From contig DDQN01000058.1 in NCBI GenBank assembly GCA_002342685.1, positions 4,090 through 46,834 on the forward strand: a stretch of DNA of 42,745 bases, written 5' to 3'. The position numbers and the translations under genes were made by a program. Below, one piece after another: positions 8,791-18,022 of this stretch; within the stretch, counting starts at the first letter, position 1, and each line of letters opens with the position of its first letter. Source of the stretch: Vibrio sp. UBA2441 (GTDB lineage: Bacteria > Pseudomonadota > Gammaproteobacteria > Enterobacterales > Vibrionaceae). The notes under the pieces are model-generated. The model did no database searches and was not told where the DNA came from. It was given only the letters and a program-made list of their open reading frames with translations.

Positions 8791-8850
8791 AATTGCCTTG
8801 TAATCACTTACTTTGTAACTAATCGTCTTGTAACTATTCGCCTTGTAACA
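8791..8850 (-). repeat. Four 15-bp tandem repeats carrying in-frame stop codons
   Basis: Units lie at 8791-8805, 8806-8820, 8821-8835 and 8836-8850. Read on the minus strand they follow TTACAA-N6-TAG/TGA: TTA CAA GGC GAA TAG is the true end of E1 beta, then come three degenerate copies (TTA CAA GAC GAT TAG; TTA CAA AGT AAG TGA; TTA CAA GGC AAT TAG). The phase is kept at exactly 15 bases, so each copy repeats the terminal LQxx-stop in the E1 beta frame. The array ends directly before the E2 ribosome-binding site. Confidence 0.9.
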
Positions 8851-9814
8851 TAGCCAGCGCCGTGTGAACGATCTCTTCAGTTTGTGGTATTGAAGCGGCC
8901 TCCAGATGTTCAGCGTAAGGAATGGGTACTTCCTTCGCGTTGATACGACGAACCGGTGCGTCCAGATAATATAATGCATCTTCAGCTAACGTAGCGCTTA
9001 TCTCCGCTGACATGCCGACACTTTTCCATGACTCATCGACGATAATGGCTTTATGGGTTTTTTGGACGGATTCAATGATGGTTTCTCTGTCCAAAGGACG
9101 TAGACAGCGCAGGTCAACGACCTCGATATCATAGCCTTTTGACTCAAGTTGTGCCGCTGCGTCCATCGATTTATACAGGCAGCCGCCCCAGGTAAAAATA
9201 GATAAATCGCTTCCGGGTTTTCTAACAACGGCTTTATGCATATTTTCGATAGCACGCAGCTCATCAAATGGCTCTTCCCGGTTGTAGAGCATAACGTGCT
9301 CAAAAATGATAACGGGATCAGGGTCATCCAAGGCCATTTTCAACATATATCGCGCATCGTGAATGGTACCCGGATAGAGTACCTTTAAGCCCGGAATATG
9401 AGCGAAGATACCTTCGAAGCTGTGTGAGTGCTGCGCCGCCAGCTGTTTTCCGGCTCCGCAAGCCATGCGGATGACCAAGGGGACGCCAATTTGACCGTTG
9501 GACATATGTCTGAGTGTGGCGGCATTATTGATTATCTGGTCCAGAGCGAGCAGGCTAAAATTTACCGTCATGATTTCGACAATGGGCCGCATTCCTCCCA
9601 TGGCTGCGCCAATGCCTGCACCAACAAAACCTGACTCGGCAAGCGGAGTATCCATAATGCGGTCGCTTCCAAACTGTTCAATCAAGCCTTTGCTAACCGC
9701 ATAGCAACCACCGTAGTCTCCCACATCTTCTCCCATAAGAAAGACTCTGGGGTCTTCATTGAGCGCGTCAACTAACGCCGCTTTAAATGCATCACGAAAA
9801 GAGAGTTCAATCAT
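8834..9814 (-). CDS. 2-oxoacid dehydrogenase E1 component, beta subunit
   Basis: A 326-residue thiamine-diphosphate-dependent E1 beta subunit, PdhB/AcoB type. Diagnostic segments are RVFLMGEDVGDYGG near the N-terminus, TPLAESGFVGAGIGAAMGG, the QLAAQHSHSFEGIFAHIPGL loop, and the C-terminal VDLRCLRPLDRETI transketolase C-domain motif. I prefer the ATG at 9814 over 9829: it has TGAGG about 7 bases upstream, begins MIELSFRDA as in the family, and overlaps the alpha stop by 8 bases, a typical coupled arrangement. With E1 alpha it decarboxylates a 2-oxoacid, probably pyruvate or a related compound such as acetoin, and passes the acyl or aldehyde unit to E2. Confidence 0.9.
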   Translation of the reverse strand: MIELSFRDAFKAALVDALNEDPRVFLMGEDVGDYGGCYAVSKGLIEQFGSDRIMDTPLAESGFVGAGIGAAMGGMRPIVEIMTVNFSLLALDQIINNAATLRHMSNGQIGVPLVIRMACGAGKQLAAQHSHSFEGIFAHIPGLKVLYPGTIHDARYMLKMALDDPDPVIIFEHVMLYNREEPFDELRAIENMHKAVVRKPGSDLSIFTWGGCLYKSMDAAAQLESKGYDIEVVDLRCLRPLDRETIIESVQKTHKAIIVDESWKSVGMSAEISATLAEDALYYLDAPVRRINAKEVPIPYAEHLEAASIPQTEEIVHTALAMLQGE

Positions 9815-10796
9815 AATTAACCTCAGCATAAACGTGTTTCAATAGATCACTGACTGGTTCATCGCACCCTTTTAGGGCCGAATTTATGGCATGATCGATT
9901 TCTTTGTCGACCTGTTGTTCAATCTGTTGCATCTGCTGGGCAGTGATTTGTTTGTTATTACGTAACCAGTGACTCAATTGAACGATGGGGCCTTTTTCTT
10001 GCCATGCCTGTATTTCCTGTTTGTCACGGTATAACTGTGAATCAAACATCGAATGTCCTCGGAAGCGATAGGTTCGGCATTCGATAAAATGTGGTCCGGC
10101 TCCGCCGCGAATTGCTTGACAGGCAAGCTTGCTAGCGGCTTCAACGTCAACGACATTCATGCCATCAACTTGTTGTGCTGCTAATCCATAATTAGCGGCC
10201 TTTGAATATATCTGCGGGTTTGACTCTTCGATAGATAGAGCTGTTCCCATGGCATACAGGTTGTTTTCGCAAATAAATAAGATCGGCAATTGCCATAGCG
10301 TGGCTAAATTCATGCTCTCATGAAATTCGCCTTCCGCGACAGCGCCTTCGCCAAAGAAGCAACAGGTGACATTGTGTCTGTTTTGTCTTTTATCGGCTAA
10401 AGCCAGACCTACCGCTAAAGGAAGTGCACCTGCAACAATGGCATTACCCCCGTAGAATCGTTTCTGTTTATCAAACAGGTGCATAGAGCCACCTCTGCCG
10501 CCGCTGCATCCTTCTTGTTTGGCGAACATCTCTGCAAATATGGACTGCATAGATAGCCCTCTTGCCAGAGCATGACCGTGTTCGCGGTAGGTTGCGAGCA
10601 CAGAGTCTTGTTCCGTTAGAGCCTGCATAACCCCAACGGAAATTGCTTCTTCTCCGTTGTACAGGTGTAAAAAACCACGGATTTTCTGTTCGTTGTATAA
10701 CCCAATACAAGCTTCTTCAAAACGGCGGATACGGATCATCTCTGTTAATAAATACTGTAAGTGCTCACGGCTAATATGAATTTTTTGATTAACCAT
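9807..10796 (-). CDS. 2-oxoacid dehydrogenase E1 component, alpha subunit
   Basis: A 329-residue E1 alpha of the AcoA/PdhA type. The thiamine-diphosphate motif runs from GEGA (149-152; usually GDGA) to ENN (177-179). FYGGNAIVAGALPLAVGLA and YRFRGHSMFDSQLYR are family landmarks. The start at 10796 has a clear AAGGAG site and lies 26 bases after the ligase stop. Substrate cannot be decided by eye between pyruvate and acetoin. The linkage to an acetate-type CoA ligase and an ACP is unlike standard pdh (aceEF) or aco operons. The G-E-G form of the cofactor motif is a conservative change. Confidence 0.9.
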   Translation of the reverse strand: MVNQKIHISREHLQYLLTEMIRIRRFEEACIGLYNEQKIRGFLHLYNGEEAISVGVMQALTEQDSVLATYREHGHALARGLSMQSIFAEMFAKQEGCSGGRGGSMHLFDKQKRFYGGNAIVAGALPLAVGLALADKRQNRHNVTCCFFGEGAVAEGEFHESMNLATLWQLPILFICENNLYAMGTALSIEESNPQIYSKAANYGLAAQQVDGMNVVDVEAASKLACQAIRGGAGPHFIECRTYRFRGHSMFDSQLYRDKQEIQAWQEKGPIVQLSHWLRNNKQITAQQMQQIEQQVDKEIDHAINSALKGCDEPVSDLLKHVYAEVNYD

Positions 10797-10822
10797 TTGA
10801 CTCTCCTTGTTCAGTCACCTGA

Positions 10823-12574
10823 TTATTGTTCATCGCTTTCTAAGGTGGAAATATCACCTAATGGCAGGTCTAACTCTCTTGCTTTTAGTAGTCGACGCAT
10901 GATCTTGCCACTGCGGGTTTTTGGTAGATTTTGCCGAAAAGCAATTTCCCTTGGTGCAACGGCCGGACCTAATTTTTTTCTTGCATGACCAAGTAAAGTT
11001 TTGCGCATTTTTTCATCGGCAGTAAAGCCGGGTTTAAGTACCACGAAAGCTTTGACAATTTCGCCTGCAACGGGGTCGGGTAGGCCGATGACACCAACTT
11101 CGGCAACAGCGGGGTTTTCCATAAGTGTACTTTCAACTTCAAAAGGTCCTATTAAATGCCCTGAACTTTTGATTACATCGTTAGCCCGGCCTACAAACCA
11201 GAAATAACCTTGCTCATCTTGATAGGCGAGATCACCGGTTAAATACCAATCATCAATGAAACAGCGCCTGTATTTTTCTTCTTCATGCAAATAACCCCGG
11301 AACATTGAAGGCCAGCCCTTTTGAATAGCGAGTTCGCCAACCTCATTGGTTTGATCAGTTGGCTGTTTTTTACCTTGAGAGCTGGATATGATTGCGGCTT
11401 TAATGCCCGGCAGCGGTTTACCCATAGAGCCAGGTCGAATGGTGCTGGATGCAAAGTTTGCAATGAGAATGCCACCAGTTTCGCTTTGCCACCAGTTATC
11501 ATGGATGGCCAGACCGAAGCATTTTTGTCCCCAGACGACGGCCTCTGGATTGAGAGGCTCTCCAACACTGGCTATAAATCGTAGGGCACTGAGGTCGTAA
11601 TCTTTGGTGATACCTGCGCCAATTTTCATCAGCATGCGAATAGCTGTGGGGGCGGTATACCAAATATTAACTTTCTGTTCGCTTAATATTTGATACCACC
11701 GCTGAGCATCAAATTCGGCTTGATCAATGATTAAAGTTAGCCGATTACATAAAGGAGCAATAATTCCGTATGACGTGCCAGTTACCCATCCGGGGTCAGC
11801 AGTACACCAGTAAACGTCATCGGCTTGCATGTCGAGCGCGTAATAACCGGAAAGCTGATGCCAGAGAACAGCATTGTGAACATGCATTGCTCCTTTTGGT
11901 TTACCTGTTGTACCGGAAGTGAAATGTAATAGGGCCTGTTGATTAGGGTCGGTTGCAGGAATAGAAAACTCAGAGCTGCTCTCTTTCATCAACTCGTCCA
12001 GATTGTAGCATTGATCAGGTGTTTCTCCGGAAACGTCATAAAGCAGCACCCACTCAAGAGATTTTAACTCATGCCGCCAAGGTAGTACTTTTTTTCGATA
12101 GATAGACTCACTGGTTACAAGTACTTTTGATTGACCGATCTCCATACGGGAGCGAATAGGTTCGGGGCCGAAAGCTGAAAACAGCGGAGAAAAAACGGCA
12201 CCAAACTTTACCGTACCTAACATGGCATAGTAGAGCTGGGGAACTCGCTGACATAAGGCAAACACAGTATCACCCGTTTGCAAATTGAAGTGATCCAGTA
12301 TATTGGCGAATCGATTCGTTCTTTGTAAAAGCTGTTGATAGCTGATGTCAACTTGTTGCCCGTTTTTGCTAAGCCATCGAATGGCGATTTTTTCACCATA
12401 TCCAGCATGTACATGACGGTCAACGGCTTGATAAGCAATATTGATCGATTCGTCTGTTTCAACGAGCTCTCGTTTGGCTTCTTGCCAATCGAAATTTTGA
12501 TAACTTTCTGAATACGAGACTAAGTTGTGCCGAACAGCTTTTAGAGGATCTTTTTTTATTTCGGGAAAGTCCAT
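10823..12574 (-). CDS. AMP-forming acyl-CoA (acetate-like) ligase
   Basis: A 583-residue adenylate-forming enzyme. The ATP-binding P-loop is TSGTTGKPKG (219-228). The adenylate site includes WWQSETGG, and the hinge is followed by LTGDLAYQDEQGYFWFVGR. The C-terminal lysine of SGKIMRRLL (K557) is the residue usually acetylated to control acetyl-CoA synthetases. The length is close to the Bacillus AcsA type rather than the ~650-residue proteobacterial Acs. It is the first gene of the five-gene cluster, with GGAG upstream of ATG 12574. Acetate is the likeliest substrate, but other short acids are possible. Its partner could be CoA or, given the cluster, the ACP. Confidence 0.85.
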   Translation of the reverse strand: MDFPEIKKDPLKAVRHNLVSYSESYQNFDWQEAKRELVETDESINIAYQAVDRHVHAGYGEKIAIRWLSKNGQQVDISYQQLLQRTNRFANILDHFNLQTGDTVFALCQRVPQLYYAMLGTVKFGAVFSPLFSAFGPEPIRSRMEIGQSKVLVTSESIYRKKVLPWRHELKSLEWVLLYDVSGETPDQCYNLDELMKESSSEFSIPATDPNQQALLHFTSGTTGKPKGAMHVHNAVLWHQLSGYYALDMQADDVYWCTADPGWVTGTSYGIIAPLCNRLTLIIDQAEFDAQRWYQILSEQKVNIWYTAPTAIRMLMKIGAGITKDYDLSALRFIASVGEPLNPEAVVWGQKCFGLAIHDNWWQSETGGILIANFASSTIRPGSMGKPLPGIKAAIISSSQGKKQPTDQTNEVGELAIQKGWPSMFRGYLHEEEKYRRCFIDDWYLTGDLAYQDEQGYFWFVGRANDVIKSSGHLIGPFEVESTLMENPAVAEVGVIGLPDPVAGEIVKAFVVLKPGFTADEKMRKTLLGHARKKLGPAVAPREIAFRQNLPKTRSGKIMRRLLKARELDLPLGDISTLESDEQ

Positions 12575-13324
12575 CTTTTACTCCAGAACAATACTGAGTT
12601 AAGTGAGTACTTATAGATTAGGTGACGGGGCGGTGTTTAGCTTCAGTAAATAATGTTTTATATCAATTAAGCAGCAAAAAGAGTTCGGAAGTTGATGACA
12701 TGAACCAAAGTAATACAAATGAAAGTGAGCGGTAAATGTTCGTTTATATTTCTTGCTTTCGAAAATGTAAATAAATGTATTATTTTGTCTGCTTGTGGCG
12801 GGTGAGTTTTTTGTAATCAATTAATCTTATGTATATCATTGAAATTAAAGTGATTTGTACTTTAATGTATCTAGGCATAAAAATCGTTAAATACATTAAA
12901 CTCATTTACCATAACTAAATGTAAATTATTGCTCATTTTATAAGCTCGCTTAAAATATTTGTTAATCGGACATCAGGTTAATATATCTAACGAGTGCTTT
13001 GTTACAAGTAGTTACACTTATAGTATTGAATAAAAAAATAACGCGATAACAGTGATGTGGGTCATGTTTTTCCAGAAAAAACATAATCTATATTGTTTAC
13101 CGCATAATACTAATTGGCTATATTTATTTTTGTGATGTTTGTGTCTTAAACATTACAGCACATGTATAAGTATGATTATTTCAGCGGACATATGGTGCTT
13201 TTTGAACAGCTCATTGTTAAGAACGGTTTTTATCAAATTTATTAGTAGTGACTGGCGTTTATATACGGGCTTACATGGCTAGTTTTGGTCCAAAAATTCT
13301 ATAAAATATAAGAAGAATCAAAAT
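12575..13324. other. 750-base AT-rich intergenic region
   Basis: This region separates the minus-strand ligase cluster from the plus-strand chemoreceptor and should carry both promoters. It has no credible ORF. Two inverted repeats stand out: TTTAATGTAT at 12861-12870 with its exact complement ATACATTAAA at 12891-12900, and TGATGTTT/AAACATTA flanking 7 bases near 13133-13155. They may be regulator sites. No RNA gene was recognised. Confidence 0.45.
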
Positions 13325-15205
13325 ATGAATAAATTCAAACTTCAGGTTCTAGGGACGCTTAGCACAATAATATTGATTATTATTACGTTGCTAATAACGC
13401 TTAGTCATCATTCATTTCAATCAGAAAGTGTGGCTTTAAATAAATCTTTACTTACTGAAAAGAACGTAAACATTGAAACAGATTTAATGGGAAGGTTTGA
13501 TAGCTACAGAATGATGCTGTCATCAATTGATTATTCCATGTCAGATACTAGTGCTAATCGTCTTTCGCAGAGCGGCATAACGCAGTTAGAGGCGCTAGCC
13601 AGAGCCCAACGCGGTGTAAGCGATGGTGTGTATCTTTTCACCAGAGATGGCTCTGTCTTTGGTGTGAAAGGAGATAAACTAGGCGTTAATGTAAAAACTT
13701 TAAATCGCTCTTATTATGACGCTGTTTTTAATAAGGGCCGTACTTTCTATGTATCGCAGCCGTTTAAGTCATCTACCACTGGCAAAATAGTGCTTGGTAT
13801 GGCTCATAGGATTAATGAATCGGTTGCCGTCCTGTCAACTCTTTATTCTGATTCGGTGCTTGAAGCCAATCTGAATCGAAAAGATATGTTTATGTATACC
13901 GAGGATGGCACGATAATGATCGCGCCTTACTCTGAGTTTATAGGTAAGAATATATTTTCTGAGCGCCCGTTATACAAGCAATTTAGCTCTCGTCAGCGCG
14001 AGATGTCTTATGAAGCTAACGTAAACGGTTCAGAAGTGGGCTTCACGGCTTTTTGGGGTGAATTGGAACTTACTGGCTGGAACTACGTCACTTTTATCAG
14101 GGACAGCATTATAGAAGAAGAAGCGGATGAGCAACTGATATCGTCTCTCATCATTGGATTGGTCAGCTTGATAGTGGCAGGTTTCATTCTACTCTATGTG
14201 ATCAATAAGCTTGTGCTTAAACCTGTCGGTGGTGCGCCGGATGAAATCGCGACATTAATGGAGAATATGGCGTCGGGTAATTTAACTCAGGATTTAAGCC
14301 ATTCAGGTAAAGAAACGGGTATTTATCGGTCTTTGATCAATTTGTCTACACAACTATCCGGGCTTATTAAAACTTCACACGGTATTTCTGAAAGTGTCTC
14401 TTCTGCTTCTCAAGAGTTGAATGCGGTGATGAATGATACGTATAGCAATGCGCAAAATGAACTTGCCCAAGTAGAGCAGATGTCAACGGCGATTAATGAA
14501 CTGTCTTCTACTTCTCAAGAGGTCAGCCATAAAGCCGAAATGGCGGAAGAGGAAACCAAAAAAGCGCATGAGAATGTAGTTAACGGTAAACAGACACTAG
14601 AGAAGAATATAAGTTTAACCGACAACATCAATGATTCTGTTGCAGATACGGCGAGAATCGTCGAGGAGCTAAGCCAATTTGTGCTTGAAATTGGGTCGGT
14701 GACCGAGGTAATTAATAACATCTCAGAACAAACCAATTTACTGGCGCTAAATGCGGCTATTGAAGCGGCGCGGGCCGGAGAGCAAGGGCGGGGCTTTGCG
14801 GTTGTTGCCGATGAAGTTAGAAACTTAGCGTCTAAAACTCAAAAGTCGACCATTAGTATTCAGGGCATTATTGAGAAGTTGCAATCTCAATCGGAAGTGG
14901 CTAACAAGAACATGGCTGAGAACGTTGAGCTTATCCAACAGTCGGTATCACTGGCTGATCATGTTAAAGCATCATTTGAAGATATCTCTGCGTCAGTGCA
15001 GTCTATCTCAGATATCAACACTTTGGTGGCAACAGCCTCTCAGCAGCAGTATTGCGTTACGGAGGATATCTCCAAAAATACCACCCAAACGTTTGATTTA
15101 GTGCAACAGAATGTAGCTGCGGTCAATCAAACCTTGCAAGCATCTTCAGAGCTAGCTCAGTTGGCTGAATCTCAAAAAGCAGAGTTGTCGTTCTTTAAGG
15201 TGTAA
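13325..15205 (+). CDS. Methyl-accepting chemotaxis protein (dCache sensor)
   Basis: A 626-residue transmembrane chemoreceptor. The first membrane helix is at about 7-27. A long periplasmic domain (about 30-275) has a double-Cache look, with YYDAVFNKGRTFYVSQPF and the later DGTIMIAPYSEFIGKNI. A second helix follows at about 275-297, then a HAMP linker (LKPVGGAPDEIATLMENMASG). The cytoplasmic signalling domain has the conserved hairpin tip NLLALNAAIEAARAGEQGRG at about residues 470-490. It binds CheA/CheW through that tip. No C-terminal CheR-binding pentapeptide is present. The ligand is unknown; dCache receptors often sense amino acids, organic acids or sugars. It is a single gene ending in a strong terminator. 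Confidence 0.93.
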   Translation: MNKFKLQVLGTLSTIILIIITLLITLSHHSFQSESVALNKSLLTEKNVNIETDLMGRFDSYRMMLSSIDYSMSDTSANRLSQSGITQLEALARAQRGVSDGVYLFTRDGSVFGVKGDKLGVNVKTLNRSYYDAVFNKGRTFYVSQPFKSSTTGKIVLGMAHRINESVAVLSTLYSDSVLEANLNRKDMFMYTEDGTIMIAPYSEFIGKNIFSERPLYKQFSSRQREMSYEANVNGSEVGFTAFWGELELTGWNYVTFIRDSIIEEEADEQLISSLIIGLVSLIVAGFILLYVINKLVLKPVGGAPDEIATLMENMASGNLTQDLSHSGKETGIYRSLINLSTQLSGLIKTSHGISESVSSASQELNAVMNDTYSNAQNELAQVEQMSTAINELSSTSQEVSHKAEMAEEETKKAHENVVNGKQTLEKNISLTDNINDSVADTARIVEELSQFVLEIGSVTEVINNISEQTNLLALNAAIEAARAGEQGRGFAVVADEVRNLASKTQKSTISIQGIIEKLQSQSEVANKNMAENVELIQQSVSLADHVKASFEDISASVQSISDINTLVATASQQQYCVTEDISKNTTQTFDLVQQNVAAVNQTLQASSELAQLAESQKAELSFFKV

Positions 15206-15254
15206 CTAGGGTCTGCTAAACCTAATCACTTAAGTAAAACAAATAAGTAAAGCA

Positions 15255-15285
15255 AAAGGTCACCCACGAAGGTGGCCTTTTTTGT
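15255..15285 (+). terminator. Rho-independent terminator of the chemoreceptor gene
   Basis: AAAGGTCACC pairs with GGTGGCCTTT (one G-T pair) around loop CACGAA, followed by a T run. It lies 50 bases after the stop at 15205. Confidence 0.85.
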
Positions 15286-15368
15286 GTCTCATCGTGCAAA
15301 ATTAACTTTCTATTGCATAGTTACGGCTTATCACATGACCAATTTATCTTGGTACGACTATCCTTTAT

Positions 15369-17207
15369 ATGACTGTGTTTTTATGGGTAGTGCCTATGGG
15401 TGTATTGTTTAGGGTTTTCAGATGGTTATATCTTCATTTTTTTACCGCTGTGGTATTGCTGCTTCCCTTGCCTTGTATTGCCGCTGAACGTTCGTCGGAT
15501 ATTCATTACCTGCCAATGAGTATTGGTTTGCTGGGTGGTCTGGCTATTTTTCTGTATGGGCTGGAAAACACCACCAATATACTTAAAAGAGCAGCCGGGG
15601 ACAGGATGAAAATGTTACTGGCCAGACTGACCAGTAATAGATTCGCTGGTGTGCTTACAGGGACAGGCATTACAGCGGTTATTCAGTCGTCTTCGGTGAC
15701 AACTGTTCTATTGGTTGGGTTTATTTCGGCCGGATTAATGTCGCTTCCTCAAGCCGTGGGCGTGATTATGGGGGCGAATATTGGCACAACAGTAACAGCT
15801 CAAATTATCGCTTTTAAAGTCACAAAAGCTGCGCTTGCTATGGTCGCTATCGGTTTTTGGGTTCAGTTTACTTCCAAAAAAGAGAGCGTAAAAAATTATG
15901 GCAGCATGCTATTTGGATTAGGGTTAATCTTTCTTGGTATGAACCTGATGAGTGAGGCGATGTCGCCGCTTCGAGAGTATCAACCCTTTATTGATATGAT
16001 GACTCAAATGGACAACGCGTTTCTGTCTATTCTGCTGGCGGCGGCTTTTACTGGGTTAATACAATCGTCGTCAGCAACGACGGGTATTGTGATTGTTTTG
16101 GCTGGACAGGGTTTTATCTCACTGGAAGCCGGTATTGCATTGGCGATGGGAGCAAATATAGGCACATGCGTGACCGCATTACTGGCAGGGATAGGCAAAA
16201 GCCGCGAGGCGATGCAGGCTGCAGCGGTTCACATCATATTTAATGTCGTGGGCGTTGTGATTTGGTTGCCGTTTATCGGAGTATTAAGTGAAGCAAGTGT
16301 TGGTTTTTCTCCCAGCTATGCTCATCTTTCCGGGATAGAGCGTACTGCCGCTGAGCTTCCGCGCCAGATAGCCAACGCCAATACACTGTTTAACCTATTA
16401 AACACCATAATCATGCTGCCATTTGTAGGTGTTTTTGTATGGATAGTGCGTAAGTTATTGCCTTATCAGTCGAAACCGCCGCAAAAGAGCAGCAAGAAAA
16501 AAGGTCTGGCTAAATACCTGAGTAAAGAATTTTTAAATACTCCGGATATTGCTCTGGATCAGGCTCAACTGGAGTTAGGTAGAGTAGGACGCCGGGTTTG
16601 CAATATGATGAACATGCTGCCGCCATTGGCGTTAAACCAAACCGATGTCGAAGAGAAACACCTTGTCAGGCAGCAATTGAAGCAAATAGAATATATTGAA
16701 GAAGAGGTTGATCGACTGCATGGGGAAATACTGTCTTATTTGGGGATGTTAAGAATGCAGCCGTTAACAGACCAACAAAGCAGCCGTCAAATCCAGCTTA
16801 TTAGCATTACCGACCAACTAGAAAGTGTAGCCGATTTGGTTGTTGATTCCATGCTTCCATTGGCATACCGGGCTCTAAATGCCAATATCACTGTAAGCCC
16901 GACAATGCGTAAGACGCTAGATCTGGTGCAAGACAAGGTCAATCAATCGATGCTTGATTGCGTTAATGGGATTCGACGAGGGGACGACTCGTTGGCTAAA
17001 AAAGTGTTGCGCGCCAAAAGAGAACTGAATTCTTTGCTCGATGCGGTGCTCGCTCATCAAGCCGAGCGGCTGGTTGATCAAAACCCGGATCGACTAACCA
17101 TTTTTCACTACGAGATGGAATGGGTTGAGTTGCTCAAACGTGTATATACGCTGAGCAAAAGAATGTCCAAATTGCAGCTGAGAAAGCATTATGTGGTACC
17201 CAAGTAA
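15369..17207 (+). CDS. Na+/phosphate cotransporter with PhoU-like tail
   Basis: A 612-residue inner-membrane protein of the NptA/PNaS family. The two inverted Na_Pi_cotrans repeats each show the QSSS signature (TAVIQSSSVTTVLLVGF and GLIQSSSATTGIVIVLAG) and a following GANIGT motif. The C-terminal ~200 residues are soluble, helical and PhoU-like, which is common in this family. A cleavable signal-like helix precedes the core. The start is uncertain: ATG 15369 has no clear ribosome-binding site, and the in-frame ATG 15396 (MGVLFRVFRW) is an alternative. It imports inorganic phosphate with sodium, fitting a marine host. No Pho box was recognised upstream. Confidence 0.92.
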   Translation: MTVFLWVVPMGVLFRVFRWLYLHFFTAVVLLLPLPCIAAERSSDIHYLPMSIGLLGGLAIFLYGLENTTNILKRAAGDRMKMLLARLTSNRFAGVLTGTGITAVIQSSSVTTVLLVGFISAGLMSLPQAVGVIMGANIGTTVTAQIIAFKVTKAALAMVAIGFWVQFTSKKESVKNYGSMLFGLGLIFLGMNLMSEAMSPLREYQPFIDMMTQMDNAFLSILLAAAFTGLIQSSSATTGIVIVLAGQGFISLEAGIALAMGANIGTCVTALLAGIGKSREAMQAAAVHIIFNVVGVVIWLPFIGVLSEASVGFSPSYAHLSGIERTAAELPRQIANANTLFNLLNTIIMLPFVGVFVWIVRKLLPYQSKPPQKSSKKKGLAKYLSKEFLNTPDIALDQAQLELGRVGRRVCNMMNMLPPLALNQTDVEEKHLVRQQLKQIEYIEEEVDRLHGEILSYLGMLRMQPLTDQQSSRQIQLISITDQLESVADLVVDSMLPLAYRALNANITVSPTMRKTLDLVQDKVNQSMLDCVNGIRRGDDSLAKKVLRAKRELNSLLDAVLAHQAERLVDQNPDRLTIFHYEMEWVELLKRVYTLSKRMSKLQLRKHYVVPK

Positions 17208-17209
17208 CC

Positions 17210-17225
17210 ACAAGATACATCTTGT
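17210..17225. terminator. Possible short hairpin between convergent genes
   Basis: ACAAGAT and ATCTTGT form a 7-bp inverted repeat with a 2-base centre between the cotransporter stop (17207) and the next gene's stop (17228). There is no U tract. A weak candidate for a shared terminator. Confidence 0.35.
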
Positions 17226-17227
17226 CC

Positions 17228-18022
17228 TTAGAACAAGGTCATATGTCTGTTTTCGATGAGTGCTTCGGGCAGTATTGGGTTGTGCAACGGAATAATATTT
17301 CTGCTGGCCAGATTTAACGATTCAATGCATTGAGCAAAATAGCGATTGAAAATGCGGTCGAGTTGCCCGTTACCGTAGAGTTTTTCTAATCCGCAGCTGA
17401 TGCGCTCAGCGAGGTTTTTTTTGTCCGGATGCACATAAAACACCAATGGGAAAGGGTATTGCAAGGCAAGACTTGGCTCGATTACTAGCCCTGACAAGGG
17501 CTTTGCCATGCTTTCGAAGACCGACTCAACTTCATTGGCCCCTAATGAGACATAGTCAAACTCTGCGTTTTTTAGCCTGATAAATATCTCTTCAAAAGAA
17601 CCCTTCTCGACCACAGGGTATTGATTGAAGCGAAACAGATCTGCGTCTGCCCATGTTGCGGGTATGCCTGCTTTGAAATTTTTACATTGTTGCTCTGTGG
17701 TGCAATGAGAAAATGACCCTAACATTTCTTTTCGAGTGATCAATACGCGATATCCGAGCAACCCTTTAGCTATAGGGGAATGGATTGCATGGAACTCTTT
17801 GCCTGAAAATTTTTGGTTTCCTGCAACAGTGACCAAAACATCAATATTTTTAGAAAAGATATTGCCTTCATCTTCGGCACTAGGGTAATCGGTGTCGTCG
17901 GTTACTAAGTGAATGTCTGAATGATCGTGAGAGGTGATGTTTAAACAGGCTTCGAGTATTTCACGTTCATAACGTTGACGGATAAGAGACTTGTTACCGT
18001 TCCAAAAATGTAATTTATTCAT
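17228..18022 (-). CDS. Binding-protein-like (SBP_bac_3 fold) protein without signal peptide
   Basis: A 264-residue protein resembling stand-alone periplasmic binding proteins: LHFWNGNKSLIRQRYEREIL near the start, FEEIFIRLKNAEFDYVSLGA in the middle, and LEKLYGNGQLDRIFNRYF near the end. Homologues normally begin with a signal peptide. Here the ATG at 18022 is preceded by an in-frame TAA only five codons upstream, so no leader can be added. It is either a cytoplasmic form or a gene that has lost its export signal. Its position, divergent from the oligosaccharide importer with an operator-rich region between, raises co-regulation as a possibility. Confidence 0.6.
   Translation of the reverse strand: MNKLHFWNGNKSLIRQRYEREILEACLNITSHDHSDIHLVTDDTDYPSAEDEGNIFSKNIDVLVTVAGNQKFSGKEFHAIHSPIAKGLLGYRVLITRKEMLGSFSHCTTEQQCKNFKAGIPATWADADLFRFNQYPVVEKGSFEEIFIRLKNAEFDYVSLGANEVESVFESMAKPLSGLVIEPSLALQYPFPLVFYVHPDKKNLAERISCGLEKLYGNGQLDRIFNRYFAQCIESLNLASRNIIPLHNPILPEALIENRHMTLF

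Noticed and set aside
12611..12820. Small minus-strand ORF of 69 codons upstream of the ligase
   Set aside because: No ribosome-binding site and no family pattern; composition is that of AT-rich intergenic DNA.
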